DNA of 5,586 nucleotides. It comes from Prevotellaceae bacterium. GTDB taxonomy: Bacteria > Bacteroidota > Bacteroidia > Bacteroidales > Bacteroidaceae. The position numbers and the translations under genes are program-made. Below the pieces are notes generated by a model, which was not told where the DNA came from, ran no database searches, and worked only from the letters and a program-made list of their open reading frames with translations. The stretch lies in contig CAJPLH010000130.1 of assembly GCA_905371275.1 (NCBI GenBank), forward strand, positions 1-5,586. Direction: 5' to 3'. The stretch's first letter is position 1. Each line of letters begins with the position of its first letter. Positions 4,482-5,586 of this stretch are shown here, in pieces.

Positions 4482-4841
4482 TTAGTCGTACTTGGAAACT
4501 AGATGTTTGACTTTCTCGAAATTGCTTTTTGCGGTTTCCATCAAATCATTCAAGCGTTGGAACACAAAGGCAAATTCTTCTTCTGTGCCGTTCTCTTCCA
4601 TGTCACCTATATAGAAGGATATATTTGATATGCAATACTTTGCACAAATAATCGGTTCGTAGTAGAAGTCGAGGTTGAGAGCGTCTACGACGTTGATTTT
4701 CACCTCTCCCTTTCTCTGCTTGTCGCGCAAGTTAAAGGTGATGCCTTGCACTTCGCCAATGATTGCACGTGCTTTTTTCTTTGCTTCTTTGTGGGCTTTA
4801 TCGAAAGCTTCGAAAGCCTTGATTCTTTCTTGCTGTTTCAT
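4482..4841 (-). CDS. uncharacterised protein, 119 aa, first gene of leftward operon
   Basis: The first cistron after the leftward promoter. The N-terminus (MKQQERIKAFEAFDKAHKEA) is a basic, Ala/Lys-rich helix. A middle section with alternating hydrophobic residues (VQGITFNLRD, VKINVVDALNLDFYYEP) suggests beta strands, and the C-terminal helix contains FQRLNDLMETAKSNFEKVKH. Two cysteines (CAKYC, 66-70) are spaced CxxxC but have no partner pair. No family is recognised. The leader of about 80 nt ends in AATAACCCAAATAAAACA then ACAATG. As the first early gene under repressor control it may be an early regulator or host-takeover factor, on position alone. Confidence 0.65.
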   Translation of the reverse strand: MKQQERIKAFEAFDKAHKEAKKKARAIIGEVQGITFNLRDKQRKGEVKINVVDALNLDFYYEPIICAKYCISNISFYIGDMEENGTEEEFAFVFQRLNDLMETAKSNFEKVKHLVSKYD

Positions 4842-4862
4842 TGTTGTTTTATTTGGGTTATT
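4842..4862 (-). promoter_or_regulatory. A-rich translation leader, copy 2
   Basis: This leader precedes the ATG at 4841. It shares AATAACCC, AAATAAAA and CAACAATG with the leader at 8-33 apart from a 5-nt gap and one C. It contains no Shine-Dalgarno, in line with Bacteroidetes initiation. Confidence 0.4.
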
Positions 4863-4912
4863 TCTTTGAGGATTGCGCGGTATTTGCTACCTTTGCTGTG
4901 TGACCTTTGGTG

Positions 4913-4933
4913 TGCGCCTTGGTTCACGGCGCA
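4913..4933. promoter_or_regulatory. inverted repeat over the predicted start of leftward transcription
   Basis: TGCGCC (4913-4918) and GGCGCA (4928-4933) are perfect 6-bp inverted repeats with a 9-nt spacer, overlapping the -7 element edge and the likely +1. It could be an operator for a protein other than the S24 repressor, since it shares nothing with the TTCTAT half-sites. Only the symmetry is seen. Confidence 0.35.
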
Positions 4934-4962
4934 AAGATAGCACAAACTTCTATATCCACCAA
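4932..4962 (-). promoter_or_regulatory. leftward early promoter, Bacteroidetes type
   Basis: On the minus strand TATCTTTG (4939-4932) matches the Bacteroidetes -7 consensus TAnnTTTG exactly. A CTTGG core (4963-4959) supplies the -33 TTG with a 19-nt spacer, the usual distance. Transcription should start around 4926, giving a leader of about 85 nt before the ATG at 4841. The -33 lies inside the inverted repeat at 4948-4975, so repressor binding there would block it. Confidence 0.7.
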
Positions 4963-4975
4963 GGGAAATATAGAA
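4948..4975. promoter_or_regulatory. probable repressor operator 1 (8-bp inverted repeat)
   Basis: TTCTATAT (4948-4955) and ATATAGAA (4968-4975) form a perfect inverted repeat with a 12-nt spacer. It covers the -33 of the leftward promoter, in the divergent gap upstream of the S24 repressor gene, where the operators of such repressors lie. Confidence 0.6.
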
Positions 4976-4986
4976 ATTCTTTCTAT
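4970..4986. promoter_or_regulatory. probable repressor operator 2 (7-bp inverted repeat)
   Basis: ATAGAAA (4970-4976) and TTTCTAT (4980-4986) are perfect inverted repeats with a 3-nt spacer. They reuse the right half-site of operator 1, so three TTCTAT half-sites (4948, 4970, 4981 regions) overlap. The right end is 15 nt before the repressor ATG, suited to autoregulation. Confidence 0.55.
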
Positions 4987-5001
4987 TTACAATGTTAAAA
5001 T

Positions 5002-5586
5002 ATGATGCGCGTAATAGATAGGTTCGATTTGTATATGAAATACAAGGGACTAAATGATAATCAAGTAACGAAAGACCTAAGCCTTTCAAATGGATTATTA
5101 GGAAAGTCAAGAAATAAAGGCAGGGATATGTCTAGAAAGATAGCAAATTCTGCTACAAACTTCTATACTGATTTATCCGCTGGTTGGCTATTATCTGGTG
5201 AGGGTTCTATGCTCGTAGATTCTACTGTCACAACCGAAAATATTCCCAAAGCCCCAACAGTCGATGAAGAAACAAAGCGCGTCCCACTCATCCCCTTTGA
5301 AGCACAAGGCGGACAATTAGACGGATTTGCGCGCAATGGCGTCACGCTCGCACAATGTGAAACAGTGCCTACACCTTTCAAAGGCGCGCAGTTCGCCATC
5401 AGCGTCAGAGGGCAAAGTATGTCGCCAACTTATCCAAGCGGTTGCGTGCTTTTCATCTCTAAAAATATAGCCGATTGGGTGGAATGGGGCAAGGTCTATG
5501 TGCTAGACACGGAGAACGGGGTCATCGTTAAACAGCTCGCACCCTCCACACTTGGGGAAGACTTCGTTTGCTGCAAGTCCTTCAAC
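5002..5586 (+). CDS. HTH / LexA-like S24 family phage repressor (C-terminus cut by window)
   Basis: 195 codons are present and the frame is still open at the window end. The N-terminal region (about 1-70) has the arrangement YKGLNDNQVTKDLSLS then GLLGKSRNKGRDMS, a helix-turn-helix of the CI/BetR type, ending NFYTDLSAGWLLSGEGSML, which I recognise as the hallmark of Bacteroidetes S24 repressors. After a linker comes the S24 peptidase fold. The nucleophile is Ser139 in VRGQSMSPTYPSG (135-147), and the general-base lysine is probably Lys177 in GVIVKQL. A self-cleavage site (Ala-Gly or Cys-Gly like) before Ser139 is not obvious; AQGG at 101-104 is the nearest candidate, so RecA-triggered cleavage is plausible but not shown. 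Start: ATGATG at 5002/5005, with an in-frame TAA at 4996 limiting it. It is transcribed away from the leftward operon and probably represses it through the TTCTAT inverted repeats. Confidence 0.9.
   Translation, partial: MMRVIDRFDLYMKYKGLNDNQVTKDLSLSNGLLGKSRNKGRDMSRKIANSATNFYTDLSAGWLLSGEGSMLVDSTVTTENIPKAPTVDEETKRVPLIPFEAQGGQLDGFARNGVTLAQCETVPTPFKGAQFAISVRGQSMSPTYPSGCVLFISKNIADWVEWGKVYVLDTENGVIVKQLAPSTLGEDFVCCKSFN

Noticed and set aside
4838..5110. Minus-strand 90-aa frame across the divergent control region
   Set aside because: Its start lies inside the repressor gene and upstream of the leftward promoter, so it would not be on that transcript; only its last 29 codons could be.

Overview
The window looks like the early (immunity and early-lysis) region of a temperate phage or prophage of a Bacteroidetes host, probably Bacteroidales (Bacteroides/Prevotella/Porphyromonas-like). 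Three things point there. The leftward promoter fits the Bacteroidetes consensus (TATCTTTG at -7 with a TTGG core 19 nt upstream). Start codons lack strong Shine-Dalgarno sequences and instead follow A-rich leaders such as AAATAAAA..CAACAATG. The repressor is of a type I associate with Bacteroidetes prophages. The host call is inference; no attachment site, integrase or structural gene is visible.

Layout from right to left, the direction of the long transcript. At 5002-5586 (+) is the first 195 codons of an HTH/LexA-like S24 repressor, cut by the window edge. Between it and the leftward genes (4842-5001) lies a divergent control region with overlapping inverted repeats built on a TTCTAT half-site and the leftward promoter. 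Leftward come two small uncharacterised proteins (119 and 109 aa), a two-helix membrane protein (81 aa), and an excisionase-like winged-HTH protein (113 aa). Then follows a 536-nt stretch without a protein gene. It is filled by three elements ending in a perfect tRNA T-arm closed by an acceptor-like stem, but without a normal anticodon arm. After it come a small HTH protein (69 aa), three small uncharacterised proteins (88, 54 and 61 aa) in tight array, and a 647-aa Rad50/SbcC-like AAA ATPase. The first bases of one more leftward gene sit at the left edge.

How it may work together (inference): the S24 repressor binds the inverted repeats and shuts off the leftward early operon. On induction this operon would express small DNA-binding and accessory proteins, the tRNA-like RNAs and finally the SMC-type ATPase, which in such phages usually opens a DNA recombination/replication module lying beyond the left edge. 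The most unusual content is the array of tRNA-like RNAs at 2871-3377. They resemble the tRNA-like domain of tmRNA (acceptor stem, reduced D region, a long stem instead of an anticodon arm, T-arm) more than they resemble tRNAs.
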